NCBI GenBank assembly: GCA_021442155.1 | Contig: JAKCPB010001378.1 | Span: forward strand, 1-64,000 | From: Cymbidium sinense | Lineage: Eukaryota; Streptophyta; Magnoliopsida; Asparagales; Orchidaceae | Reading direction: 5' to 3' | DNA length: 64,000 nt | Shown here: positions 46,741 to 58,280 of the stretch, one piece after another | Layout of the letters: each line of letters begins with the position of its first letter | Numbering within the stretch: position 1 is the stretch's first letter | Position numbers and translations under genes: made by a program | Notes under the pieces: generated by a model | Seen by the model: the letters and a program-made list of their open reading frames with translations, nothing else | What the model was told of the DNA's origin: nothing | Database searches by the model: none

Positions 46741-48850
46741 AGCCTTCGCTATTTATTTTTGATCATTTTGCTATAGTGGTTTTATTCAGACTATTTTTGG
46801 TTGTTTATTTTATGCTTCCTCACCAAGAAGTGGTTTTGTTGAGTTTATTTCTATACTTAAACCCCTTCCTCTTAACCCCATTCTATACTTGACCGACCCT
46901 TTTTGGGTTGTAGTGGTTTTAATTGGTTTCCTATCCTCGAGATTGGTGGTTTTCTATGGCTCATGTTATGCTTCTTTTATAACACAACTAGTGATTTTTT
47001 GAGAGTCTCCTGTTGGGTTATGGCTATGTTCATTTTTGACCTACCCCTTTTATTAATGGATGTTGGGTTTGCCTCCAATTTTGGTTGCTATGGCCTTATT
47101 CAAATTGGATTTTTAGCTACTACGGTTGGTTCTTTTAGCGCTATTTGCTTCATCCATCTGCCTGGCTATTTTGGGTGGTTATATTTTTCATGGCTATTGT
47201 TGGCCTCTTCTGGCTTGGCTTAGTTTTGGGTTTTTTGGTGGTTGTTTTTCTTCTTTCCTGGTTTGGCTTGAGGTCACTGGTTGGTTTTTTTCCCTCTTCC
47301 TTGTGGATTGGAGGTAGTTATGTGGTTGTTGTCTTCCTATTTTCTCCTTTGTGGGTATCTCTTTGGTTTTGAAGTGTTTTGCCTTTGGCCTTGTTTTCCT
47401 CAATTTTGTCGCTTGTGGTTGGGTGGTCCTCCTTGGCCTTTGTCTGCTGGGGTGACTACCATATTTTGTTCTTGGTTATTTTGGAGATCTCCAAGTGGGT
47501 TGTGGATTTGTCTGTTGTTCTTTCCCCTTTTTGGGCTATGTATTGGCTTTGTCTACTGTTAGTTTTGTTGGTCGACTCTATATTGGCTGGGTTGGTTGGT
47601 TGGGTGGATGTATATGGTTTGGTTGGTTTTAGGTGCTTTTGGTTGGGTTTCTGGTCACTGGTTGGTTATCATCTCTGGTGCTTTTCCTTTATTTTGTTCC
47701 CAATTTGGGTGTTGATTTTTTGTCGCCTGATTTCTCTCGCTCATCCTCTATTACTATTGGGTTATTTTATTATTATTTTTTGTGGAGGATATGACCTCTG
47801 GTTTTTTTTGGTCCTATTTTAGGACTTGTTATTCATGGTTGGCTGTTTGATGGGTTTTTTATGGTTGTCTTGCCTTGGATGCTTGTGTCATGGCTTGGTG
47901 TTTTGGGATTTATGTTGGTTGTTGGTATTGACTCCCTCTGGTTTATTTGGCTCTCCTTATTTCATGATATTTTCCATTTGGTTGGTGGTGGTGGATTTGC
48001 TATTCTTTTGGCCTTTGGTGGTTTTTTGATGGTAATTTCTGATGCCCTCTTAGCCTTTCTATGCTATTTCCTCTCTGTGCTTATCTCCTACTATTTTGCT
48101 ATTTGGGTGGAGATTTTGCCCTTGGATTTGGATTGTTATGGGTTTCTTCTCTATGCTATGACTATTTTGCTCGATTGTGTTGTTCACCCTATTTATGCTT
48201 ACTTCCCCTTTTTCATGTTCCTGTTCCTATTGGTGGTGGCTTCGGTGGAGTTACTGCTTGGTTTATTTTAGCTCAGCCACTGATCCTAATTCTAGGATGT
48301 TGGCTTTAAGTGGTTGGTTTGTTGTGGGTTTTGGTTGGTGGGTTGGCTAGCCGCTATTTTTCTCATTCGTGGTGAACCGATCACTATGGACTATTTTCCT
48401 TGATGGTTGTTTATAGGTATGGCTATGATGGCCTTTGATGTTTTCTCATATCTTCTCCGATGCATGCATAACCCTTCTCAAGCCTTTCTTATCTTTTTTT
48501 AAATTTTTTTTATTTTTCCCTTGAGCTATGACCATTGCCTTTGTAGTGTTTTGATTTCTTTTGAGTTGGAACTAGATGGAATAATCTTTACTGTTAACTC
48601 AAGTATTGTTGATGTGGATCTTGCTTATCTTGACTTCTCAAAGGGATCTGACTAGTCTTTTACCGCTTGAGTTATATTAGTCTTATTTAGTGTTTTTTCT
48701 CATTTGCTTTTAAGCTATTGTATTTCCTCTTAGATTTTTTTTTCCATTGTACTTAGATTGGGGTTTAGCTCCTTAAGTTTCTTCTAGCTTTGTAAGTAGT
48801 GGAACTTTGAGCTTTACCCCTTTTAAGGACATTATATCCTTTATTTTTAT
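46741..48850 (+). other. LINE3 long T/G-rich 3' region
   Basis: About 2.1 kb between the ORF2 end and the poly(A) signal, strongly T- and G-biased on the sense strand (TTGGTTGGTTGGGTGG-like words). Related sequence is present in the elements at 51054 and 55831 and, on the minus strand, at 1-1529. Frames of 60-147 residues occur in all phases here and are hydrophobic; none shows a domain or keeps its phase in the other copies, so I treat the region as non-coding. Confidence 0.6.
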
Positions 48851-48853
48851 GGT

Positions 48854-48859
48854 AATAAA
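48854..48859 (+). promoter_or_regulatory. Poly(A) signal AATAAA of LINE3
   Basis: In the context TGGTAATAAAATTC, about 20 bases before the A-rich tail. Confidence 0.75.
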
Positions 48860-48893
48860 ATTCTAACTTTCCCTAAATAAAAAAATAAAAAAA

Positions 48894-51053
48894 CCTAAAC
48901 ACTAAACACCAAACCCTAAACCTTAAACTAACCTTAAACCCTAAACCCTAAAAAGATAAAAACCTAAACCTAAATTAAATAAAACCTAAAAATAAAATAA
49001 ATAAAATACCTAAACCAAAATAAAATAAAATAAAGAAAATTAAAACCTAAACCTAAACCTAAACCTAAACTAAAACAAAAAAAAAAATTAAACTAAAATA
49101 AAATAAATAAAACCTAAACTAAAAAAAAAATAAAATAAAACTAAACCTAAAATAAAAAATAAGATAAACCTAAATAAAATAAAATAAAATAAAACTAAAT
49201 AAAAAACCTAAAAAAAAAAACCTAAATAAAACCTAAAAATAAATAAAATAAATAAAACTTAAACCCTAAACTAAAAAAAAACCTAAAATAAAAATAAAAT
49301 AAAATAAACCTAAATCTAAACTAAAATAAACTAAACTAAAATAAATAAAACCTAAACCTAAAACTAAAATACACTAAACATAAAGCTCAACCAAAACTAA
49401 AAATAAAATAAAAAACTAAAAATAAACCTAAACCTAAACTAAAAAAAATAAAACCTTAAAATAATCCTAAATTAAAACATAAAACCTAAACCTAAACCTA
49501 AACATAAAAAAAATGAAATAAAACCAAAACCTAAACCTAAAAATAAAAAAAATAAAACCTAAAAAAAAAAATAAAATAAAAATAAAACTAAACTAAAAAA
49601 TAATCCTAAACCTAAACCTAAACCTAAAAAAATAAAATAAAAATAAAACTAAACTAAAAAATAATCCTAAACCTAAACCTAAACCTAAAAAATAAACTAA
49701 AATAAAAAACCTAAACTAAAGTAAATAAACCTAAAATAAATAGACTAAACTAAATAAACATAAAAATAAACCTAAATATAAATAAAAATAAAATAAACTA
49801 AAATAAAAAAATAAACTAAATAAACCTAAAACCTACCAGTTTACTTAATTAAAAAAAAATTTAAAAACCCTTAACCTAAACCTTAAACCCTAAAACTAAT
49901 CCTAAACCCTAAACCCTAAATCCTAAAACCCTAACCCTAAACCCTAATCCCTAAACCCTAAATCCTAAAACCTACAACCCTAAACCCTAAACCCCAAACC
50001 CTAAACCCTAAACCCTAAATCTTAAACACTAAAAAACTAAAAATCTAAACCTAAACTAAATAAAACCAAAAAATATAATAAATAAATAAACCTAAACCTA
50101 AATAAAAGAAAATAAAAAAATAAAATAAAAACCAAAACTAAAACCTAAACTAAACTAAAAAAACCAAATAAATCTAAAATAAAGTAAAATAAAAACTAAA
50201 TAAAAACCTAATCCTAAAAAATTAACCTAAAAGTAGATAAAAAAAATAAAATCTAAACCCTAAACTAAAAAAAAAAATCTAAACCTAAAAAAAAAAAATA
50301 AAATAACCTAAACCTAAACTAAAATAAACTAAACTAAAATAAATAAAACCTAAGCTAAACCTAAAATAAACTAAACCAAACCCTAAACTAAATAAAATAA
50401 AATAAACTAAAATAAATCTAAACCTAAACTAAAAAATAAAACATGAAAATAAACCTAAAATAAAAAAACCTAATACCTAAACCTAAAAAAATAAAATAAA
50501 AACCTAAACTGAAACCTAAAAATAAAAAATAAAACCTAAACCTAAAAATAAAATAAAAATAAAACTAACCTAAAAAATAAACATAAACTTAAAAATAAAC
50601 TAAAATAAAAAACCTAAACTAAAATAAATAAACTAAACTAAATAAAAAATAAACATAAATAAAAATAAAAAAAATAAACTAAATAAATTTAAACCTATTA
50701 GTTCACTTAATTTTAAAAAAAAACCCTAATCTAAAATAAACACTAAACCCTAAATCCTAAACCCTAAACCTTAAACACTAAAAACCCCTAAACCTTAAAC
50801 CCTAAACCCTAAACAGTAAACCATAAAAAACTATAAACCCTAAACCCTAAACCCTTAACTAACCTACACCCTAAACCCTAAACCCCCTACAACCCTAAAC
50901 CGTAAACCTTAAACCATAAAGTAAACCCTAAACCCTAAAGCCTAAACTCTAAACCCTCAAAACCCTAAACCTTAAAGCCCAAACTCTAAACCCTAAACCA
51001 TAAACCCTAAACCCTAACCCTAAACCCTAAACCTTAAACCCTAAACCCTAAAT
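48894..51053 (-). repeat. Telomere-like satellite, C-strand on top
   Basis: Monomers of AACCTAAA, AAATAAAAT and CCCTAAA words. The conserved monomer head appears here reversed: ACCTACCAGTTTACTTAATT and an A-run at 49832-49860, and CTATTAGTTCACTTAATTTT plus an A-run at 50692-50723. Both are close in spelling to the type C head of the left arrays and lie about 860 bases apart. Heptamer-rich CCCTAAA blocks follow each head (49885-50035 and 50735-51053). No gene. Confidence 0.85.
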
Positions 51054-52733
51054 TTATTCTCACTTTTGGCAACTGGGTTTTATTTTAACTAGATTTTGGT
51101 TTGGTTGCTACTTGGTGGTTCCTCTAGCCTGGGTTGGTTTTTTGGCTGGTTTGTCTTCTATTTACTCTTCATGGATGAGATTCGCTTTGGCTTTATTCTC
51201 GATGGTTTTTGCTCCTCTTGAACTCAATTACTTTTGCTAATTTTTCATGGTTGGATGGTGGCCTTCTTAGGGAACCACTTATTGTTACCTTTCTAGCCTC
51301 TCTTTGCAAATTTCTTGGCTACTTTTTTTTTTCCCAGTTCTTTGTTATTTAGAATCTTTTTCCTTGGTTTTATGCTATTATTCTTCCTGAATTATCCTCT
51401 ATTATGTATGTTTTGCAACACATTTTGTGTTATTGTTATGCTATCTTATTTATTGTTGGGAAAGTTTGATTTTTGGTGTCCCAGCTACTATTGTTGCCTT
51501 TCTATGGTTATGCTTATTTTTATTTCTATTGTGTGGTGCTTTGTTGGTTTTCTAGTTTTCCTTAGCTATTGGGATGCTTCCTTTGTTGGTTACTTATGAT
51601 GGGTTATTTTTGGTGGTTGCCTTATATTATTTTTACTTAGTTTTATTGGAGGAATTTTAATTATCCTTGGAATCTTGGTTGGTTGATTTTTTCCTTATTG
51701 TCTTTTCATTCTTCTTGAACAATTTTGGAGCCTTTTGTTGTGTCAACCTTTGTTGATCCTTTAGATTGGACTTGTTAGTTTTTGGTGGTTATTGCCTTCC
51801 CCTTTTGTGTGGATGTTTTGTCTTATGGTGATTTGCACCGCAACTTCTATTTCCTTCATTGATGGTTTCATTTTGATAGTCATTTGTGCTCACCCTTTGG
51901 CTTGGTGACTGCTACTTGTTGGGACTTTTTTTGAGGGCTCCTATCTTGGTTTTGTTGGCTATTTCTATTAATTGGCATGGGTCTGTGTTTGTCGATGGTT
52001 GGTTATGGTTTTCCGGTTTGTAGCTTGGATGGGTATTTGGATAATGATTGTTAGTTCTGACATTATTCTCCTCTCTTGGTTATTATGATTAGTCTATTTT
52101 GGCATTTCTTTGGTGGTTTCTAGTTGGTTGCTAGTTAATCTTTGTTAAATGGTGTAGGATCTAGAACTTTATGGATGATGGCCTTGGATGTTTGCTTGTA
52201 TCGGCTATGATGGATTTGATGTTACTCATCTCTTCCCTCTGGTTGGTAGCATTACATATGATTCTAATCCTTCTTATGAAGTTTGGATGGTCATATGTAT
52301 TATTGCCCCTGAGATTATCCTAACTAAGCCTTCTCTTTCTCTCAACTCTCCTTTTCCTCTCTTTATCATTATCCATTTTAGCTATGACTTTTGCCTTTAT
52401 AGTGATGCATTTCTTTTACCGTTGGAACTATATAGAGGGAATGTTCATTACTCACAAGTGTTGTAGCCGTGGATCCGCTTATCTTGCTTTCTCAAAGAAA
52501 TCATGAACTATTGCTCATTCTTTTAATGTTTTAGATTTATTTTTTACTCTTTTCTCTTATGCTTTAGTTGTTGTATTTGCTCTTTATTTTGTTTTCTTTT
52601 CTAATGTACTTAGATGGGAGTTTAGCTCTTTAAGTTTATTGTAGCTAAGAGTAGAATTTTAGAGCTTTACCCTTTAAGGACATGGTATCTTTTCCTTTAT
52701 GGTAATAAAATTTAACTTTCCCAAAAAAAGAAA
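51054..52733 (+). mobile_element. LINE 3' region inserted in telomere-like repeat (LINE4)
   Basis: A 1.68 kb plus-strand insert consisting only of the T/G-rich 3' region of the LINE family. It starts abruptly after CCCTAAATTT, passes GGCTATGATGG (52205), TTATCTTGCTTTCTCAAAG (52476) and AAGGACATGGTATC, and ends GGTAATAAAATTTAACTTTCCC then an A-rich run fused to CCCTAAAACCC. The end agrees closely with the LINE at 48893. It is a 5'-truncated copy. The frames at 51315-51599 and 52188-52466 are hydrophobic artefacts of T-rich sequence. Confidence 0.9.
52704..52709 (+). promoter_or_regulatory. Poly(A) signal AATAAA of LINE4
   Basis: In GGTAATAAAATTTAAC, eleven bases before the CCC that precedes the A-run. 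Confidence 0.75.
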
Positions 52734-53030
52734 ACCCTAAAACCCTAAACCCTTACACTAAATGCTAAACCCTAAACCCTAAAACTCTAAACCCTAAACC
52801 CTAAACCCTAAACTAAACCCTAAATACCCTAAACCCTAAACATAAACCTAAACTAAAACACTAAACCCAAACCCTAAACCATGAACCCTAAAAGCATAAA
52901 ACCTAAAAAAAACCCTAAACCCTAAACCCTAAACCCTAAACCAAACCTAAAACTAAACCTAAAGTAACTAAATAAATAAAAAATAAACTTAAACCCTAAA
53001 ACCTAATAAGTAAACCTAAACCCTAAGAAT
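52734..53030 (-). repeat. Telomere-like repeat block, C-strand on top
   Basis: Largely CCCTAAA heptamers with variants, ending in CTAAACCCTAAG at the retrocopy. The words just before the retrocopy (AAATAAACTTAAACCC, AAAACCTAATAAG) recur before the copy at 55113. Confidence 0.9.
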
Positions 53031-53475
53031 GGAGAACCTTGATCTGAACATCCAACTAGGCTGGCCTAGATCTGGAGGCAAGGTGGAGGGTTATCAGTGG
53101 TGGTGGGGGATTTGTATGTGTTGGTGGATATGGAGGTGGTGGTCAGAGCAGTGGTGGTTATGGAGGCAAGAGGAGTGACAGAGGTTACAACCATGGTGGT
53201 GGTAGAGGGAGAGATCGAGGATATCATGGTGGATCCCGCTACTCGAGAGGCAGGGTGGTTCTGATGGGAACTGGAGAAACTGAAGAACTGCCGATCCTAT
53301 CTATTGCTTATGGAACTATGTCTTTATAGTAGAGATGGTCCTAGTTATCTAGGGTTTTTGATTTTCTAATGCTCATTATTTATGTTGTGTGTCTTAGAAA
53401 ACTTGGTGAGTTACTTGGTTGATGAAATCAAAAGAAGAAATGTTGAATATGAATTTGTTCTCATTAAAAAAGAAA
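53031..53475 (+). pseudogene. Retrocopy of glycine-rich RNA-binding protein mRNA (copy G3)
   Basis: The best-preserved copy. It opens at AATGGAGAACCTTGAT, the NGENLD word at the end of the RRM in plant class IV glycine-rich RNA-binding proteins, then has a glycine tail with GGYGGKRSDRGYNHGGGRGR and RDRGYHGGSRYSRG. After a one-base shift it ends SDGNWRN and stop (TGA at 53281-53283), a typical C-terminus of this family. About 190 bases of 3' UTR and an A-run (about 53465) follow. There are no introns in this part, it is 5'-truncated inside the RRM, and it has a poly(A) tail: a processed pseudogene made by LINE machinery. The parent protein binds RNA and acts in post-transcriptional control. 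No promoter and no complete RRM remain. Confidence 0.85.
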
Positions 53476-55112
53476 TACCACAAACCCAAACCCTAAACTA
53501 AAACTAACCCTAACCCTAAAACCTAAAACCTAAACACTAAACCCTACCTAAACTCTAAAACCCTAAACCTAAACTCAACCCTAAACCCTAAAACCCTAAA
53601 CCCTAAACCCTAAACCCTAAACTCTAAACTTTGTTAAAAAAAAGTTTAAACCCTAAACCTTAAAGCCTAAACCCTAAACTTTAAACTAAAACCTAAACCC
53701 TAAACCTAAAAGCTAAACCTTAATCCCTAAACCCTAAAAACCCTAAACCCTAGACATTAAACCCTAAACCCTAAACCTAAACCCTAAACCCTAAAACCCT
53801 AAACCATAAACCCTAAAACCTAAACATAAATAAAAAAATAAAATAAAAACCTAAGCTAAAACTTGAACATAAACCTAAACCTAAAGCTAAAAATAAAATA
53901 AAATAGAAAATAAAAACTAAACTAAAATAAAATAAACAAAAACCTAAACTAAACTAAAAACTAAAATAAACCTAAAAATAAAAAAACTAAATAAAATAAA
54001 ACCTAAACCTAAAATAAAAATAAAATAATCCTAATTTAAAATAAAATAAAAACCTAAATCTAAAAAATAAACCAAAAGTAAATAAAAAATAACACCTAAA
54101 CCCTAAACTATGAAAAACTAAAACTTAAAATAAAAATAAAATAAACAAAATAAAATAAATTGAAACCTAAACTAAAATAAACAAAACTAAAATAAATAAA
54201 ACCTAAACCTAAACCTAAATTAAACTAAACCTAAACTTAAATCTAAACTAAATAAAATAAAATAAGCTAAAATAAACCCCTAAACTAAAAAAATAAAACC
54301 TAAAAAATAAACCTAAAATAACAACCTAAAACCTAAACCTAAAAAATAAAATAAAACCCAAACCTAAACCTAATAGTAAAACATAAAACCTAAACTTAAA
54401 TAAAATAAAAAATAAAACTAAACTAAAAATAATAAACCTAAAAAATAAAAAAAAAAAATACCTAAACTAAAAATAAATAATTTTAAAATAAATAAACTAA
54501 ACTAAATAAAAATAAACCTAAATAAAAAATAAAATAAAATAAAATAAAATAAATATAAACTAACTAAATAAACCTAAACATTTACTAATTTTTAAGAAAA
54601 AACCTAAACCCTAAACCTTAACCTAAACCCTAAAACCCTAAACCTAAATCCTAAACTAAAACCCTAAACCTACAACCTAAACCTAAAACCTAAACCTAAA
54701 CCCTAAACCTAAACCTAAACTTAGACCTAAACCTAAACCCTAAACTTAAACTTAAACTAAAATAAAACCTAACTTAAACAACCTAAATTCTAAAACCATA
54801 AAACTAAACTTAAACCTAAACTAAACCCTAAACACTAAACCTAAACCTAAACTCCTAAACTAAACCTAAAACTAAACTTAAACTAAACTAAAACCTAAAC
54901 CCAAACTATAAACTTAAATCTAAAAAACCTAAAAGCATAAACCCTAAACCTAAACTAAACCTAAACCCTAAACCATAAACCATAAACTCTAAACCCAAAC
55001 TAAAACCCAAACCCAAACTCAAACCTAAACCTAAACCTAAACTAACTAAATAAATTAAAAAATAAACTTAAACCCTAAAACATAATAAACCTAAATCTAA
55101 ACCTACACTAAG
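53476..55112 (-). repeat. Telomere-like satellite, C-strand on top
   Basis: CCCTAAA-rich at 53490-53830, then AAATAAAAC/CCTAAA bodies. A diverged monomer head, AACATTTACTAATTTTTAAG followed by AAAAAACC, lies at 54575-54602. CCTAAA words fill the rest up to the next retrocopy. Confidence 0.85.
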
Positions 55113-55557
55113 AATGAGTAGAACCTTGATGGTCAGAACATCACCGTCAACCAGGCTCAGTATAGATCTGGTGGTGGAGATGAAGGCAGAGGTGATAGTT
55201 ATCATAGTGGTGGTGGGGATCTGAGGTGCATAGTGAGGTGCAAGCAGGTGGCTATGGAGGTGGGAGGAGCAACATGGTTACAACATGGTGGTGGTGAAGG
55301 GAGAGGTCGATATGATGGTGGATCCCTACTCAAGAGGCCGGTGGTTCTGAAGGGAACGGAGAAACCGAGGAATGACCCATCCAATCATGGAATTGTGTCT
55401 ATATAGAGAAGGTTTTAGTAATCTAGGGTTTTGATCTATGCATGCTCATTTTTATCTATGTTGTCACTTATGTCATAAAAACTTGGTGCATTACTTGGTC
55501 ATGAAATCAAAAAAAGAAGAAATATCAATATGAATTTATTCTTTGTTAAAGAAATAA
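55113..55557 (+). pseudogene. Retrocopy of glycine-rich RNA-binding protein mRNA (copy G4)
   Basis: Same 5' breakpoint as the copy at 53031, 2.08 kb away, with the same satellite words in front. It keeps pieces the other copy has lost: CTTGATGGTCAGAACATCACCGT.. encodes LDGQNITVNQAQ, the family word LDGRxITVNEAQSR, followed by RSGGGDEGRG. The C-terminus is damaged: the SEGN..RN region lacks two bases at the tryptophan codon. The 3' UTR and the short A-run (about 55545) align with the other copies. It is a processed pseudogene, most simply multiplied with its satellite unit. Confidence 0.83.
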
Positions 55558-55830
55558 CCCAAAACATTAAACCCTATAAAAACCCAAACCCTAATAAAAC
55601 CTAAACCTAAACCCTAAAAACCCTAAACTAAACCCTAAACTAAACCCTAAACCCTAAATAAAACCTAAACCTAAACTAACCTAAAACCTAAACCCTAAAC
55701 CTAAACCTAAATAAACTAAACTAAACTAAATAAACCTAAAATAAACCTAAAAAATAAACTAAACCTAAACTAATAATAAAATAAAAACTAAACTAAATAA
55801 ACTAAATAAAATAAACATAAACCCCTAAAC
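55558..55830 (-). repeat. Telomere-like repeat block, C-strand on top
   Basis: CCCTAAA and CCTAAA words with AATAAAC variants, ending AACCCCTAAACCCC at the 5' end of the next LINE. Confidence 0.88.
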
Positions 55831-55999
55831 CCCCCTCTCCCTTGCGGCGCTCTAGCGATTTCATTTTCCCTTCATCTGCATCCCCCTTGTTTTGGTGGAT
55901 CCTTCATCATTCTTAACTATTTGTGTTTTTTCAATCTCTGCTACTCATGATGTGTCTCTTTGATTATGGCTACATGACCTCAAACCCATAACTTTTACT

Positions 56000-57360
56000 C
56001 CTATTTTGGATGATCCAACCATCCAATTTTGTGGGATTCCTAAACCTAATGCCATTCTGCTATTAAACCCTTTAAGGATGCACTTTTGGTAAGAGCTCTA
56101 CCTCTTCTAACTCAATGAATCTGATTTTGACTTCTTTTCAAAGTATGCATGTGATCATGTGTTCAGATCTTGATGTCAAAAAGCTTGCAAAACCTTTGAA
56201 TTTACTTTGATTGAAAACTTTTCTTTGTGCCAGCCAAATTTGGATAAGTTTCAATCATTTTTTCATAACCTTAAACTTTCAGGTGCTTTCTCTATTGGCT
56301 TGATCGATCCAAGACATATCATTCAACTTATAAGGATTTGGATTATTCAAGGGTTTTCTCACGTTGATCTTATTTTGTCTTTAATTGTCAAATGCGTTTG
56401 TTGAAGTGGTCTCCCCTTCTTGATATAAAGGAGGAATCACCTATTATTCTTGTGTGGTTAGCTCTTCCAAATATGAGAATCCATTAAGTTACCCAGTAGG
56501 TTTTATTTGCTATCGGGGCTCTTTTTAGTCGGTTGCTCCAAATCGATCAGGCGACCACTGTGAGATCCTATCCCTCTGTTGCTTGTATGTTGGTTGAACT
56601 TGACATATCTAAAAAACATCCTAAGGATTTTTGGATTATATATGAAAAGTTTAGTTATTTACTCCAATTTTCTGTCAACCGCTTCTTAAAAAAAATTTTG
56701 AATGATCCTAACTCTAAATTAGCTACTAATAAAGCTATTTTTGTGCCTAAAAATAACTTAAATGTTGATATTAGGTCGGATTCTTTCAAATCTTCTGATG
56801 TTCCTAAAATTGTTGTTTCTACTTCTCATTCCGACCATGACAAAGGTACTAATAATGTTTAAAAAGATGATTTGTCCAACAACCTTTCTTTACATGAGAA
56901 TTTGCCTATTATGGCTTATTCCAAATTCAAAGAGGCTAAAAAAATGATGATTCATTCTCTAATGAGTCTATTCCTACTTTGCATTAATTGATGAGAATGA
57001 GGTTTTAAGTGATAACTTGAAAGATAACTTGAATGTGGCTAAAATTCTTGAGCAAAACATTGATTCTACATTGGCAATTGTGCTTTGAATGGTATAATTT
57101 TCCTCCTTCCCTAATTCCAAGATTGATCTTCATTCTAATCCCACTTTTCAAAATGCTGATTTGGAAGAGGGGAAGTTGTGATTAGAGATGTTCTTGTTGA
57201 TCCTTATCCTATTAATAATATTCCTAATCAATCTTTTGATGGTGACACTTTGGATAAAATAGAAAATTCCAAACTATCTTTAAAAGAAGAACTCTAAGAT
57301 GCAACCTCCAAATTTGCCAGATCTACTAGATGGATCCTCTTCACATAAATAATGTGTTGT
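56000..57360 (+). pseudogene. LINE5 ORF1, DUF4283-type gag protein
   Basis: DUF4283 hallmarks appear in order: FEFTLIENFSLCQPNLDKF near 56200, IGLIDPRHIIQLIRIW near 56300, KEESPIILVWLALPNM near 56430-56480, then LLQIDQATTVRSYPSVACM and VELDISKKHPKDFWI at 56533-56640. The last open stretch (56533-56862) is 109 residues, followed by a charged, low-complexity tail to about 57360. I did not find a clear CCHC knuckle in this copy; the other full copy has a remnant. The product would package element RNA. Stops after NLD..KCVC and at several other points break the frame. Confidence 0.75.
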
Positions 57361-57445
57361 TTCAATTTTAGCTTAGAGGATTTGTTATTCCTCTCTCTTT
57401 CTCTCTCTCTTTATTATTATCATTTAATTCCCTTTACAATTTTTT

Positions 57446-58280
57446 ATGTTTAATTCTCTTATTTGGAATGTTAGAGTGAATGGTAACCTCACTATTCATA
57501 ATCATATTAGAAATCTCTGTAGAATTAACAATATCTCTTTACTTATTATTATTGAACCTCTTATACATGCTGATAAAATCAATCATGTTGCTAGAATGCT
57601 TGGTTTCAGTAATTTTTTCTTTAACATCAGTAATAAAATTTGGTGCTTTTGGAATAGCTTCTTAAATGTTTTAATTTTTGATGATCTTCAAATTTCTTTT
57701 GGTGATTCTAGTGTTGGGCTCTTTTGTTTATACTTTGTAATAGAGTCATAATGTTCTTTGGAAGAATTTGAGAAGTTTTGCTCTTTTGGTAACAAACCTT
57801 GGTTGGTTGGGGTGATTTCAACTCCTTTTGTATTCATATGAAAGAAGGGTGGTTGCTCTCCTAATATTCATTATATGGAAGAATTTTAAATATGATTCTT
57901 TGCATTCTTATTGACATTTAAAGGCTCTAATTATACTTGGCAAAACTCTAAGCTCTAGCAACATCTTGATAGAATTCTTTTCAACTCTCATTGGATTAAT
58001 CAATGGCCTCATACCTCTTGACCATTTGAGTAGAACTTTATGATCATGCCCTCTTTTGGTTTCTATTAAATATAACTCTAAAAGATAAAACACCTCACCT
58101 CTTTTAGATTTCAAAATATGGATTCAGATCTGATTTTCTTAAAGTTGTCCATTAATTGATTGCCCTTTACACCCTGATAATTTGATTAGGGTATGCATAG
58201 ATTATGTTTTAAGCTTAATAGGCTCAAATAAAATCTGGTTTGGTGGAACAAACATTATTTTAAAAATCTTTTTGCTAATA
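57446..58280 (+). pseudogene. LINE5 ORF2 endonuclease (APE-type)
   Basis: The start at ATG 57446 gives MFNSLIWNVRVNGN and continues openly to 57751 with NNISLLIIIEPLIHADKINH, KIWCFWNS and LIFDDLQISFGD. The IIEP glutamate is present. PWLVG is followed by a one-base loss so that GGDFN is out of frame (about 57800), and a YDHA word near 58040 stands for the SDHAPLLVS motif in a shifted frame. This is the domain that would cut the target; its likely site preference (TTT/A) fits a cut in TTTAGGG, but that is inference. Confidence 0.78.

Larger units (their letters stand above)
41114..48893 (+). mobile_element. Near full-length L1-type LINE in telomere-like repeat (LINE3)
   Basis: A 7.8 kb plus-strand element: 5' leader, gag-like ORF1 with zinc-knuckle remnant, ORF2 (APE endonuclease, RT, zf-RVT-like, RNase H), a 2.15 kb T/G-rich 3' region, AATAAA and an A-rich tail. 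CCCTAAA-type repeats touch it on both sides (41031-41113 and from 48894). The tail reads TTTCCCTAAATAAAAAAA and continues to CCTAAAC. Its architecture is that of plant L1-clade elements, except for the long 3' region. Many stops and frameshifts, loss of the QGDP block and changed catalytic residues show that it is dead. No target-site duplication can be recognised because the target is itself repeated. The 5' boundary is uncertain within about 30 bases. Confidence 0.88.

Noticed and set aside
47126..48309. Overlapping 60-147 residue hydrophobic frames that look like membrane proteins
   Set aside because: They lie in the T/G-rich 3' region of a LINE, occur in all three phases at once, and are not kept in phase in the related copies at 51054 and 61426.
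53090..53280. Functional glycine-rich RNA-binding protein gene
   Set aside because: Only the very end of the RRM is present, a frameshift precedes the C-terminus, there is no promoter, and the copy has an A-tail inside satellite; it is a processed pseudogene.
5024..55557. Counting the four retrocopies as four independent telomere insertions
   Set aside because: At least three share the same 5' breakpoint and two share flanking satellite words, so they are counted as one insertion that was amplified.
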